From assembly GCA_022497145.1 (NCBI GenBank), contig MU385882.1:1-64000 (forward strand): DNA of 64,000 nt, read 5' to 3'. Origin of the DNA: Rostrohypoxylon terebratum (Eukaryota; Ascomycota; Sordariomycetes; Xylariales; Hypoxylaceae). Made by a program: the position numbers and the translations under genes. Of this stretch, positions 24,038 through 33,436 are shown in pieces. Every line of letters starts with the position of its first letter. Position 1 is the stretch's first letter. The notes under the pieces are model-generated. The model saw nothing but the letters and a program-made list of their open reading frames with translations. It was not told the DNA's origin and ran no database searches.

Positions 24038-24785
24038 TTATCCATAGTAGACTCCTTCATCTTCATCGTCGTCTTCTTCTTCATCTTCGAGCTCCTCTAC
24101 TTGAGGTTGTTGCTGCTCATAGTGAGCCCGTCGACGTTCCTGAGTCATGGACGCAAGCTGGCGAACCCACTCGTCGCGCATCGGCCCCGCGGGTGGTGCA
24201 CTATCGAGCGCATCATCGACCTGGCGTCCGAATGGCGACGGTCCCGGTCTGGCTGTCGGCTGATACCCCGAGCCCGACGCATACGCATTGTCGTCGTCTA
24301 TCCCGCCACCGTAGCTCGTCGGCCTAGCAGGTCTCTTCCCCTTACCCCTTGACCTTGTCCTCAACACACCACCCCTTAGGTCCCTGCTCCTGCTCCTCTC
24401 TCGTCTTTCCTCCTCAATCCTCTCTCGGTCCAACATCCTGTCATCTTCCCACATCCTCCTGAATACCTCCTGGTACTGGACCATCCTGTTGAGGTCGCTG
24501 CGCAGGCGCGAGAGCTGGGCTATGAGGAAAAGACCTATGCATATGCACGCGAGAGTGGAGGTCCACCAGAAAAGCTGCTTAGTGTTATCTTTGATGTCGT
24601 CGAGCTGTACGCGCATCTCGTTAGCTGGTTCCCAGGGCCCGCGAATCCAGAGGCTTGTCGTGGCTTACCGTGTTCTGGACATTATACGCAAGCACCGCAG
24701 CGCCATGCACCGATTTCGCAAACGACTCTACGAGCGGCTTTTCCTCGAATATGAGGTCGCGCACAGATCGTTCCGCCATTGTCAT
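24038..24785 (-). CDS. Single-pass membrane protein with acidic tail, function unknown
   Basis: Two exons, 24669-24785 and 24038-24616. The intron joins ..AYNVQNT to MRVQLDDIKDNT in frame, giving 231 residues from ATG 24785; an upstream in-frame ATG at 24905 would add about 40. One hydrophobic helix (STLACICIGLFLIAQL) lies at about residues 58-73. It is followed by an Arg/Glu-rich coiled-coil-like stretch with many RER/ERR steps, a Pro/Gly/Ser-rich region and a strongly acidic end (EELEDEEEDDDEDEG). No enzyme motif is present and no family is recognised. Confidence 0.7.
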
Positions 24786-25168
24786 CCTCAGGGGGCAGTG
24801 TGAGATTCCAGTCGTATTTCGTAAGTGTCGATCGTGGAGTACTATTATGTCCGAAGGCTGGGAATATCTAGGGGGGCAATTGTTCTCTTTGATGTCCTGG
24901 CGCATTGTATTTGGAATGCTAGGGAGACAAAGGCTTTAGCTTAGCTTTCTGGCAGAGGTTTATAGCGAAACCAAAGTCCGTTTTCAGATGGAAAATCAAT
25001 TCGGCAATTGAGTAATAGTTGGTATCCTTTGACCATTCATCGGAAACAATCTTATCACTTAGAGTAATTGGAAAAAAAGTCGAAATCTATAGGCGCCATC
25101 CCACTGCTTGACCCACAACCTTCTAGTGTCAATTCCCAACTCAAAAACCCCTATAGTGGGTCTTCATT
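24786..25168. other. Intergenic, no gene seen
   Basis: About 380 bases between two minus-strand genes. An upstream in-frame extension of the preceding gene reaches 24905. Nothing else seen. Confidence 0.5.
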
Positions 25169-26718
25169 CTACTGGAGCACCTGTTTCCAACGCTTATGAA
25201 CGATCGGGGTTACTAAAGAAAGAGCCAATACCACAATCACGAGAGATACTGCCACTACTATGTAGATCCAGAATCTCCCTTGTCCAGGCAAGAAGCCATC
25301 CTGCATACTGAACAGACCCGAGGCAAAGGTAAGTGGCACGAAGATCAAAGCGATATACGTCAAGTACCTCACATTCACGGCCTCGGTGATAGAGCGTCGA
25401 GATTCTGTCAACTGCACGATCGTAGCCGCAACGGGAAGGATAAACTCCAATGACCGGCTGTAGTGTTCGACCTGTGTTGAAAGGTAGCGATAATCTTCCC
25501 GTAACGTCGCATATGGATTAGAGCTGAGATCGTTATCTATCTGCGGCGTGGTGGATTGGGGGCCAAGGTGTTTCGCCAGAAAAACCTCCACGAGATATAG
25601 CTTGTGGAGGCTTTGCTTGCTGCGGCGGCGCCACCGCTGTAGCTCGACGATGTCAGCTTCTGTGGAGCGGCGCTCGCTGCTTCCGAAGGAATACTCGTAA
25701 AACTTCACATAGCAGCTCATGAGTTGGACGTATATCATCCATTCCGCAGCTACTATCTTCAAGGGGTAGTAGCTCAATGCCATGATTGACGGATTGGCTG
25801 GGTCGAAGTTCGGTGGCAAGTTACGATAGTAATGGAAGATGCTTCTGAGAATAGAACTTTTGGGGGGTGCATTGTCGTATTTGGCTGTCGCGCAAAACTC
25901 CGAGTAACTCTGCATTTCCGTAAAGTCTTCAAATCCTCCCTGCAAAGGTACTTGAGGACTACGTCCGTAGTTTTGATCATGTGTTGTAGAAGAACTCGGC
26001 ATAACCAGAGGCGCATCCGTAGAATCTACAAGAAGTAAACCTAACATCGGTTCAAATGTTAGAATCTGTCTCCGTAGTTGTAGAGATTTATATCGGACTT
26101 ACATATCCAGGATTGGTTGTTGAGAGCTTTCAACAGGGTAGAGCAACAACTCCGTATCAAGCCAGGTTGAGTACCAGAAAGAGTCGTAAGGCACCTAACA
26201 TTACGTGATACATTACCCGGCCCTTGGGACACGAATGGACCCTGCGAACGTCCCGAGGAGGTAGGGACCTTGATGACCCTTTGGTAATGTAAATGCAGCG
26301 AATCAGGTGCGGCGAAGCTAGAGGGAAAGAGTGCTACCACAGGAGGTGGTGGTGCTTTGTCGATCCCCACAAACGACGTATTTATGTTGGTAGCGAAAAA
26401 TAGCGGATTGATTTCTAGGATGGCTCCTAGCCGCTCAACCGTGTAAGGGTTGATATCTTCGATGCACATTATTCGTCTTATGGGTGGTTCGGGTGGGGCT
26501 CTGATAGAATGAGATATATCTGACAGGCATACATCTAGCCTTATTGTTTTTTCTATTACTTTCGTCGTACCTTCATGGCTCAAGGAGAAATCAAGGCAGT
26601 GAACGGGCACATTGTCAGATGGGCTATAAGGGCTGCGGGAGAGAAAGTCCGCGAGGCCTCTTAAACACGGATTTCGATACACTTGAGCTTCTACGAACTC
26701 ACGATATGAGGTGCGCAT
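25169..26718 (-). CDS. CorA-like two-TM transporter-fold protein
   Basis: Two exons, 26103-26718 and 25169-26040, joined through a 62-nt intron that restores a Cys codon, give 495 residues. The architecture is that of fungal CorA-like proteins: a large soluble N-terminal region, a long helical region with ..LREDYRYLSTQVEHYSRSLE, then two adjacent helices at the C-terminus (YLTYIALIFVPLTFASGLFSM and FWIYIVVAVSLVIVVLALSL). In true Mg2+ channels the first helix ends in GMN; here the position reads GLFSM, so Mg2+ transport cannot be assumed. It is divergently oriented from the NLR gene, with a MITE between them. Confidence 0.75.
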
Positions 26719-27290
26719 TTTAGCCCGAAGCTGACGACAAGAATTGAATGAAGATATGGATGGTAATTACAGGTCTTATATATGTGTGTCAGGCTCGGCT
26801 AGAAGAAGAATGTGGGCAGGTTACCTACCTACCAGGTATAGAGTCCTAGTCCAGTTCAAGGAAGATTTCACGCCACACGTATGCTTATAATTGGCTTATC
26901 ATCACATCTACCGTTGCGCTTCTAGGACGTTATGCATGGGTAGCGTATACCGAGCGCAACCCCCGGGGACCTGACCCCAGCCAGAAGGACCAGAGAGAAA
27001 GTGCCCCATGTATTAATGGCACCGTAATACACTGTCCCGATTGACCAATCAAAAACCGGGATCTATACAGTGTATCACGGTACTATTAGTACATAGGGCA
27101 CTTTCTCTCTGGTCCTTCTGCCCAGCCTGGCAGCCTGACAACCTGGCCAAGAACTTGGGGGCTTCGCCGAAATGTAGAGGCCATTCATACCCCGCCCAGT
27201 ACCCAACTTTTCAAACATTCTCTTCATCATGCTCTCTTATTATTGCTTTAATTTTTAGAAGAATACGTGTTGCATCCTACGATCATAAAG
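26719..27290. other. Divergent intergenic region with a MITE
   Basis: A 0.57-kb spacer between the CorA-like gene (minus) and the NLR gene (plus). Its middle is occupied by the foldback element at 26982-27120, leaving about 170 bases as the NLR promoter. Confidence 0.6.
26982..27120. mobile_element. Foldback MITE with 54-bp terminal inverted repeats
   Basis: Arms 26982-27035 and 27067-27120 are inverted copies. The outer 25 bases (starting CAGAAGGACCAGAGAG) are identical, and the five mismatches further in are all transitions. A spacer of about 31 bases separates the arms. Flanks CCCAGC (26976-26981) and CCCAGC (27121-27126) look like a 6-bp target duplication. There is no coding capacity. 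The structure would form a strong hairpin in DNA or RNA. It resembles no superfamily I can name with confidence. Confidence 0.8.
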
Positions 27291-30200
27291 ATGGACACGA
27301 TAGAAGGCGTTGCCTTATCCTCCGCATGTCGTGATGTGCGGGGGAAAATGCAAGATGCGATTTCCGCGATTTCCACGTCAGATCCTTCTAGACTGGAAGA
27401 CGGTGAGATGCTCAAGACACGTTTCTATACAGAAATATGGCCCAACATATATCCCGCGTATCAAAAATTGGTGGACGAGCTTGTCCGCTACTGTTGTCGA
27501 GAACTCAAGAAGAAAGGAATCGACTGTCTGGTTCTTGGCCGGGTGAAAACCGCCGAATCTATCCAAAAATCGCTCGATCGCCGAGAGCAACACCGTGGGA
27601 AACCTTTTGAAAGTTTGCAAGAAATATTTGACGCGATGCATGATCTTGCCGGGTCCCTTATTGCTATACAGTATGCCGATGACTTGGAAGCAGTTAACCA
27701 ACTTATTTCCGAGACGTTTCGAGCAACTAAACCACCAAATCATTGGACCCGGGACCGCCAGCCCGGCCAGCTCTGGGATTCACGATTTGGAAGCTATGAG
27801 TCTCACAATCACCATGTAACGTTAGAAGAAATTTCTGATCAGCCTACCGTTACCTTTGAAATACAAATCACGACTCAATCGAATCTTACGTATAATTCAT
27901 TCGCACACGACTGGTGTTACAAGGGGGCCAATGGACCGATGACCCGAGGAGACGAAATGGTTATGGATATGCTACACGGAGCTGCAATCATCGTTGAGGT
28001 TGGAGGCCAGTATATGAGAGAAAGGCAAGAAGAAAATTATAATCTAGTCCAGGCCATAAAGCTCTCACGAGGTGCCGAGGAGAAGCAGCTTGACTCTGGA
28101 AACCTTAACCTTCTTCTTGGAAAATTGAGGGGTTCCGGTTATGACTCTTTTACAAAAGTCGAACGTGTCGCCAGTCAGTTTCGCCCCCGTGGCGAAGACA
28201 CACCCGGTTACAAGCCAATGGATCAGTTACTTGGCATTATATCTCAACCATTCAAACGCCACTGCTTAATCCCATTGAGAAGAAATGAGGACTTCGTCGG
28301 ACGGGAGTCTACGCTGAAAGAACTTCTAGACCGAGTTCCCCCAAGTGCGAAGAGGAACCAGCAACATATGGTCGTCATAGAAGGTTTAGGGGGGGTAGGC
28401 AAGACACAGATTGCGTTAGAGGTAGCTTATCGGGTGTATGATCGCTTTCCTGACTGCTCTATTTTCTGGGTCCCAGTCATCAGCATGGCCAGTTTTGAGA
28501 ATGCGTACCGGGAAATTGGCAAGGCTCTCAATGTGCCTGGGATTGAGGATGATAAAGGAGACGTGAAGAAGCTCGTCAAAGCTGCCCTGGAAAACAATGG
28601 TGGGGACTGGCTTCTAGTGATTGATAATGCAGACGATGCAGAACTTCTCTTCGGTCGAGGAGGAGGTCCCAGCATCCGTAACTATCTCCCTCATAGTCAG
28701 CAAGGCTCTATTCTTTTCACGACCTGTAATCACGAAGTTACCACCAGACTTGACATACCAAAATCATATATATATACAATTCAGAGTTTGGAAGAAACGG
28801 AAGCAATTCAAATGCTACAGAGAAGATTGGAGGAAAGCCAAGTGCGCGACATTGAAAGCACCAAGAAACTGCTTATCTTACTGGCATATCTCCCGCTGGC
28901 GATCAAACAAGCGTCTGCGTTCATGGCTAGAACGCAGATGACAACAACCAGATATCTTGAACACTGCCTTTCTTCCGATACGACTCAAATCAAACTTTTG
29001 ACCAAAGACTTCGAGGACCACAGCCGGTATGGAGATGCCGCGAATTCGATTGCTAGGGCATGGCTTATTTCGTTCAGGCAGATCGCACGGGATTGCCCCA
29101 TGGCAGCGCGATACTTGAAATACATATGCTTTTTGGCAGAGAAGGATATTCCAAAATCACTATTACCACCGGGACCTGACGAGCTGGATCAAGACGAAGC
29201 ACTTGGTGTTTTGACTGGATACGCCTTCATTACAATGCGGGACGAAGGGGACTCGTTTGACATTCATCGTCTCGTGCGGCTGGCCATGCGCAACTATCTC
29301 CAAAACGAAGAGCGAGCAGAAGCAATTGAAAACGTGTTCAAGCATCTCTCTATCAAATTCCCATCTCCCAATCATGAGAACCGAAGTCTATGGATGAGAC
29401 ACAAGCCGCATGTTGAGACTACTCTAGAAGTTCGAAAAGAATGTATTCAGCCCCACGCGAAATTCAAATTACTTGTTAAAATATCATTATCCTACATGTT
29501 AAGGGGAAGATACTACCAGGCAGAAAAAATATGCCAGGAGACACTAGATTCAATTAGTTCGACCAATCACCACGCGTGCGAATCTTGTGATACTATGGTC
29601 CTTATTGGCATGGAAACACTGCTTAAATCGCTTTTGTATCAGGAGAGATATGGGGAGGCAGAACAGATTACCAGGCAGGGACTGAAGTCAATAACGAGCC
29701 TTAAGAGCGCTGATAGGCATAGCAAAATCGGGATGATGAGTTATCTAGCTACGGCACTTAACGGCCAGGGAAACCATGAAAAGGCAGAGCAAATTTCCCG
29801 CCAGGCGTTGAAGCTTAGTGAGGAAATTATGGGTCCTGAGAATGAATATACACTTGATTGCATGGGCAACCTAACCATTATTTTAGAAAAGGCGGGGAAG
29901 TACGATGAAGCAGAGAAGACGGTACGGCAGACATGGAAGTTACGTGAGATAGTTCATGGACGTAATCACCCCAACACGCATATCGATATACATTACTTAG
30001 CTGTCATCCTTTACGAACAGGGAAAGCACGATGAGGCAGAAACATTAGCCCGAAAAAATCTGGAGCGAAGGGAAAGTATGTTAGGTGTCGAACATCCCCA
30101 CACACTTCAAAGCATGACTCTTTTAACCGAGATAAAACTCTGCCAAGGGATGTACGATGAAGCAGAAAGACTGTATAGAAAAACGATAGAGCTACAGAAA

Positions 30201-30938
30201 AGGGTCCTAGGTCCCAAGCACCTAGAAACGCGGTGTAGCTTACAGAGGCTGGCTGGTTTACTTCGAATTCGACAGACGAAATTCGAGGAGACAGAACACA
30301 TATCCCGGCAGCTGGTAGAGCTTACAAAGGAGGCTCAAGGACCCAAACACCCCACGACAATGGTTCAGATATCTAACTTGGTTGCAATCCTCACCGAACG
30401 AGAGAAATACGAGGAAGCAGAAGAGGTATCCCGACAAATGGTAAAAATCAGAAAGGAGGTTCAAGGACCTAATCACTTAGAAACGATTGACACAATGTAT
30501 GACCTAGCCTTCATTCTTATTAAACAAAAGAAATACCAGGAAGCAGAAGAGATATCCCGACAAACGGTAAAAATCAGAACGGAGGTTCAAGGACCTAATC
30601 ACTTAGAAACGATTGAGACTATGGAACGCCTGGCCTTGACTCTTTTCAAACAAGAGAAATACCAGGAAGCAGAAGAGATATCCCGACAAACGGTAAAAAT
30701 CAGAAAGAAGGTTCAAGGACCTGAACATCCTGACATGATCAGAATTATGAAAAACCTAAGATCTACGCTCTATATACAAGGGAAGCATGAGGAGGAACAG
30801 CGGCTAGGTCAACAAATAGCCAGTCTCACGACTCCAGATGTAAACGATCTTTCTACACCTCGAGACCAAGGTTCCGGGCAGCAGACGGCAGAACAGGCAT
30901 ACGCTGATTACTCGCCCGGTACTAGGATACCTAGATGA
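27291..30938 (+). CDS. NLR protein: RelA/SpoT-like domain, NB-ARC, TPR array
   Basis: A single exon of 1215 residues. Residues about 69-213 resemble a RelA/SpoT nucleotidyltransferase fold: R84-x-K86 in LGRVKTAES, D118 in HDLAGSL, a Y169/H172/H174 segment, E190/Q192 in FEIQITT, and H206..Y210-K211 in HDWCYK. The Arg normally following the D-x-x-G step is replaced (S122, L123). An NB-ARC ATPase follows: P-loop GLGGVGKT at 365-372, Walker B WLLVIDNADD near 440, GSILFTTCN, a LAYLPLAIKQA block, and an IHRLVR segment near 660 in place of the MHD motif. From about 724 to 1190 there are about eleven 42-residue TPRs, the last ones almost identical. By analogy with fungal NLRs, the TPRs sense a ligand, NB-ARC oligomerises and the N-terminal domain executes. 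That role is inference. Confidence 0.85.
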   Translation: MDTIEGVALSSACRDVRGKMQDAISAISTSDPSRLEDGEMLKTRFYTEIWPNIYPAYQKLVDELVRYCCRELKKKGIDCLVLGRVKTAESIQKSLDRREQHRGKPFESLQEIFDAMHDLAGSLIAIQYADDLEAVNQLISETFRATKPPNHWTRDRQPGQLWDSRFGSYESHNHHVTLEEISDQPTVTFEIQITTQSNLTYNSFAHDWCYKGANGPMTRGDEMVMDMLHGAAIIVEVGGQYMRERQEENYNLVQAIKLSRGAEEKQLDSGNLNLLLGKLRGSGYDSFTKVERVASQFRPRGEDTPGYKPMDQLLGIISQPFKRHCLIPLRRNEDFVGRESTLKELLDRVPPSAKRNQQHMVVIEGLGGVGKTQIALEVAYRVYDRFPDCSIFWVPVISMASFENAYREIGKALNVPGIEDDKGDVKKLVKAALENNGGDWLLVIDNADDAELLFGRGGGPSIRNYLPHSQQGSILFTTCNHEVTTRLDIPKSYIYTIQSLEETEAIQMLQRRLEESQVRDIESTKKLLILLAYLPLAIKQASAFMARTQMTTTRYLEHCLSSDTTQIKLLTKDFEDHSRYGDAANSIARAWLISFRQIARDCPMAARYLKYICFLAEKDIPKSLLPPGPDELDQDEALGVLTGYAFITMRDEGDSFDIHRLVRLAMRNYLQNEERAEAIENVFKHLSIKFPSPNHENRSLWMRHKPHVETTLEVRKECIQPHAKFKLLVKISLSYMLRGRYYQAEKICQETLDSISSTNHHACESCDTMVLIGMETLLKSLLYQERYGEAEQITRQGLKSITSLKSADRHSKIGMMSYLATALNGQGNHEKAEQISRQALKLSEEIMGPENEYTLDCMGNLTIILEKAGKYDEAEKTVRQTWKLREIVHGRNHPNTHIDIHYLAVILYEQGKHDEAETLARKNLERRESMLGVEHPHTLQSMTLLTEIKLCQGMYDEAERLYRKTIELQKRVLGPKHLETRCSLQRLAGLLRIRQTKFEETEHISRQLVELTKEAQGPKHPTTMVQISNLVAILTEREKYEEAEEVSRQMVKIRKEVQGPNHLETIDTMYDLAFILIKQKKYQEAEEISRQTVKIRTEVQGPNHLETIETMERLALTLFKQEKYQEAEEISRQTVKIRKKVQGPEHPDMIRIMKNLRSTLYIQGKHEEEQRLGQQIASLTTPDVNDLSTPRDQGSGQQTAEQAYADYSPGTRIPR
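30400..30780 (+). repeat. Near-identical 126-bp tandem repeats encoding TPRs
   Basis: Three consecutive 42-codon units (starting near 30404, 30530 and 30656) are almost identical in DNA. The words GAAGCAGAAGAG, ATCCCGACAAA.GGTAAAAATCAGAA and GGTTCAAGGACCT recur 126 bases apart. Earlier units in the gene are much more diverged. This indicates recent unit duplication or homogenisation within the NLR sensor. Confidence 0.75.
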
Positions 30939-31455
30939 AAGCGTATGCTCGCCGCAGACACGAACGTTGCTCATCAAATAAACCTAAACGGAGGAGAGGG
31001 TGACGCTCTTTGCGGACACTTCGGCATACTTCAGGAAGGGTGCAACAGGAGCACGAAGCCGGGATCTAACTTCACGCAAGCGGGACTGCGAGGCTAGGTT
31101 GTCTAGGTAGGATCGGGACGGATTCGAGTATGTTTCCATACATGATTTAAACGGATCAAGGACGATTACCTATCTTGGCAGAAGAACAGACTCGGGACTT
31201 TTCATTGTTATGGAATTTGGTGGGAGGGTTGTATTCATAAAGGGCGGGCATTGTATGGTTGTTAGTTTATTGGTATCTGATTACCTAGATCTCCTATCTG
31301 TATTTCTACTAGGGTCTTCCGACCGAGTCACATTACCTAATTCAGCAAATTTCAGTACTTAGCATTACGACACCTGAGACTTGTCTTTTATGTACCTAAG
31401 ACTTAAGTATGCCAACCTTCGCTCTTAGAGATACACTATCGTGAGACATAAGAGT
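30939..31455. other. Convergent intergenic region, no gene seen
   Basis: About 0.5 kb between the stop codons of the NLR gene (plus) and the coiled-coil gene (minus). It should contain both 3' ends. No other feature seen. Confidence 0.5.
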
Positions 31456-33436
31456 TCAATTCGTGCAACCTGCGGGGTCCCCCCACTTCTGAACGACAGC
31501 CACAAACTTAGGGCACTTCGCCGACTCGTCAGGGGTAACTTGTTTGGCCGACTTGTTGTAAGCATATGGGACGAAGTCCAGCGGCGAAGTCGGGCCCCCG
31601 CTCCCTTCCCGGAGCTTTCTAAACGTCGTCTCGATCTCGCTCGTCTGCGACTTTATCGTGGCGACCGAGTCCTCGACTTGCTGGTCGTCGTAGACATGGC
31701 CGCCGACCTGGTTGCCGGCGGTGCTGTCGGCGATGACGGAGTCGAGCAGTAGGTGAGCTCCGAATTCCGCATCCGTGATCTGAGATTTCGCCGCCCTCTC
31801 GAAATAGCTATGCACGTTTCGTGCGAGATCGTCGCCTTTCCTCCGTCGCGAGGTCACGTATCGATCAAGCTTATCGACTTGCGTGCGGGATGTGGGTACA
31901 TGAGCTGCCTGGGACTTTTTGTCGACGTCTATCGGCACGGAACCGTAAAGCTCCATCTGGCGCCGGATTGTGTCCATCAGCGTATGGCTTTTCGACTTCC
32001 CGCTCTCCTTGGCTTGGGCTAGATGAGTCTTCGCCGTTCTCAACCCCTTAGCTGTCTTAGACCCCGCTTTACTGTTCACATATGCGAAAGCGTTTAATAG
32101 GGTTTGGTGATGGTAAACTAGCATCTGGATGCGGGATACTAGAATTCGGAGGCGCTCGTTCATGAAGAGAAGCATGGAAGTTGTCTTAATAACTTTGATT
32201 AGCTAAGCAATCATGTGTTTCTTAAAGGGGCTTACATAATGTGACACAATCCCGTCTCTTGCAACCTGTCGGTCGGAGCGTGTCTCGGTTTTTTTCATGA
32301 TCGGTTTGAGATATTCGTTTTCTACGACCATGTGAGACAGAGGTACCATCTCATCCCATAAGGACTGTATTTCTGCATAGACGGCATTGCGTTCGTCGTT
32401 GATATCTCGCGAGTAGTTAGATGCGTAAGATCCACGTTTGTTGTAGGTAAAGGAGGCCTCTAAGAATACTGTGTCTAAAGAGGCACGGCACTTGGTTGCT
32501 AGCGATAACACAATCCTGCGATTCGGTTAGTAGAGGTGGGGGAGGAATGTAGAAGGACCGCTTAACTGGCTGGCGTGTCGTCTAGCCGTGAGGAGAATCT
32601 CATCATCTTCACCAACGTCGTAGTCCAACTCGCTGTGTAAGGCGTCCAATCTGCTAAGAATATGGTCATATGATGGGAGCGTGGTTCTGAATATTCCCGT
32701 TAGAGCAACGGACTGCCAGTTCCTATCGGATGAATCCCCATCTGCTTCGACTACGCCAAGATCGGTCCGAGTGATAGTCCCAAGATGATCAACTCGATTA
32801 TTGATTTTACCCTCTAGTGAATGGATCTTCCTATTTGTCAATACTATCATCTCGCAGTCAATTCAGGTGAAAATACCTCTTTCTTCAGCGAATCCCTCCT
32901 TGCAGATAATTTAGCAATCTTTTGCTCAAGTATAGATGCCCCTCCGTCGGTCTCGGGATGACGTTGTGCACTAGCGACGCTGGAACGAACATAATCTCTA
33001 TACTTCGCAAGCAATTTCTCGAGTACGGAGTTATATTGAACGATGTCGTGAGTGGCATCCCTAATCATGCCCTGGCTGATAGTCTTCTGACCAGGTATGG
33101 GTTGGATTTGGGAGAATATACCCGCCTCCCCGCTAGCTTGTGGGGGCTCACGACCGCGATTCATGGATCTCAGAGTGGTTAAGCTATCTTGTAGGTGAGT
33201 GAAACTTCCCCAAACACGAGGCAATTGACGTACTATTTGAACTCGTCCTCAGATAATATACTCAGAGGACCGTTTGACTCCGTCATCGCCACCAATTGAG
33301 TCCATTCTGAAGTCAACTCACTACAAACAAATGATCTGAGCAGGTTCTTCTGGTTTTCGCTTGTAGCGTAGACAGCCTCACAAACTTGATTGAAGAGACG
33401 CGTCTCAGTCTCTGAAAAGGGCCGCTGGCTATCCAT
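31456..33436 (-). CDS. Coiled-coil-rich protein of unknown function, five exons
   Basis: Exons 33234-33436, 32877-33183, 32567-32826, 32236-32515 and 31456-32184 splice in frame through introns of about 50 nt, giving 592 residues. The composition is mostly helical and charged with heptad-like spacing: QKIAKLSARRDSLKKE, then IHSLEGKINNRVDHL, LSRLDALHSELD, QVDKLDRYVTSRRRKGDDLA and DQQVEDSVATIKSQTSEIE. There is no signal peptide, membrane helix or catalytic motif. It faces the NLR gene tail to tail. I do not recognise the family; a structural or scaffold role would fit, but there is no direct evidence. Confidence 0.7.
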
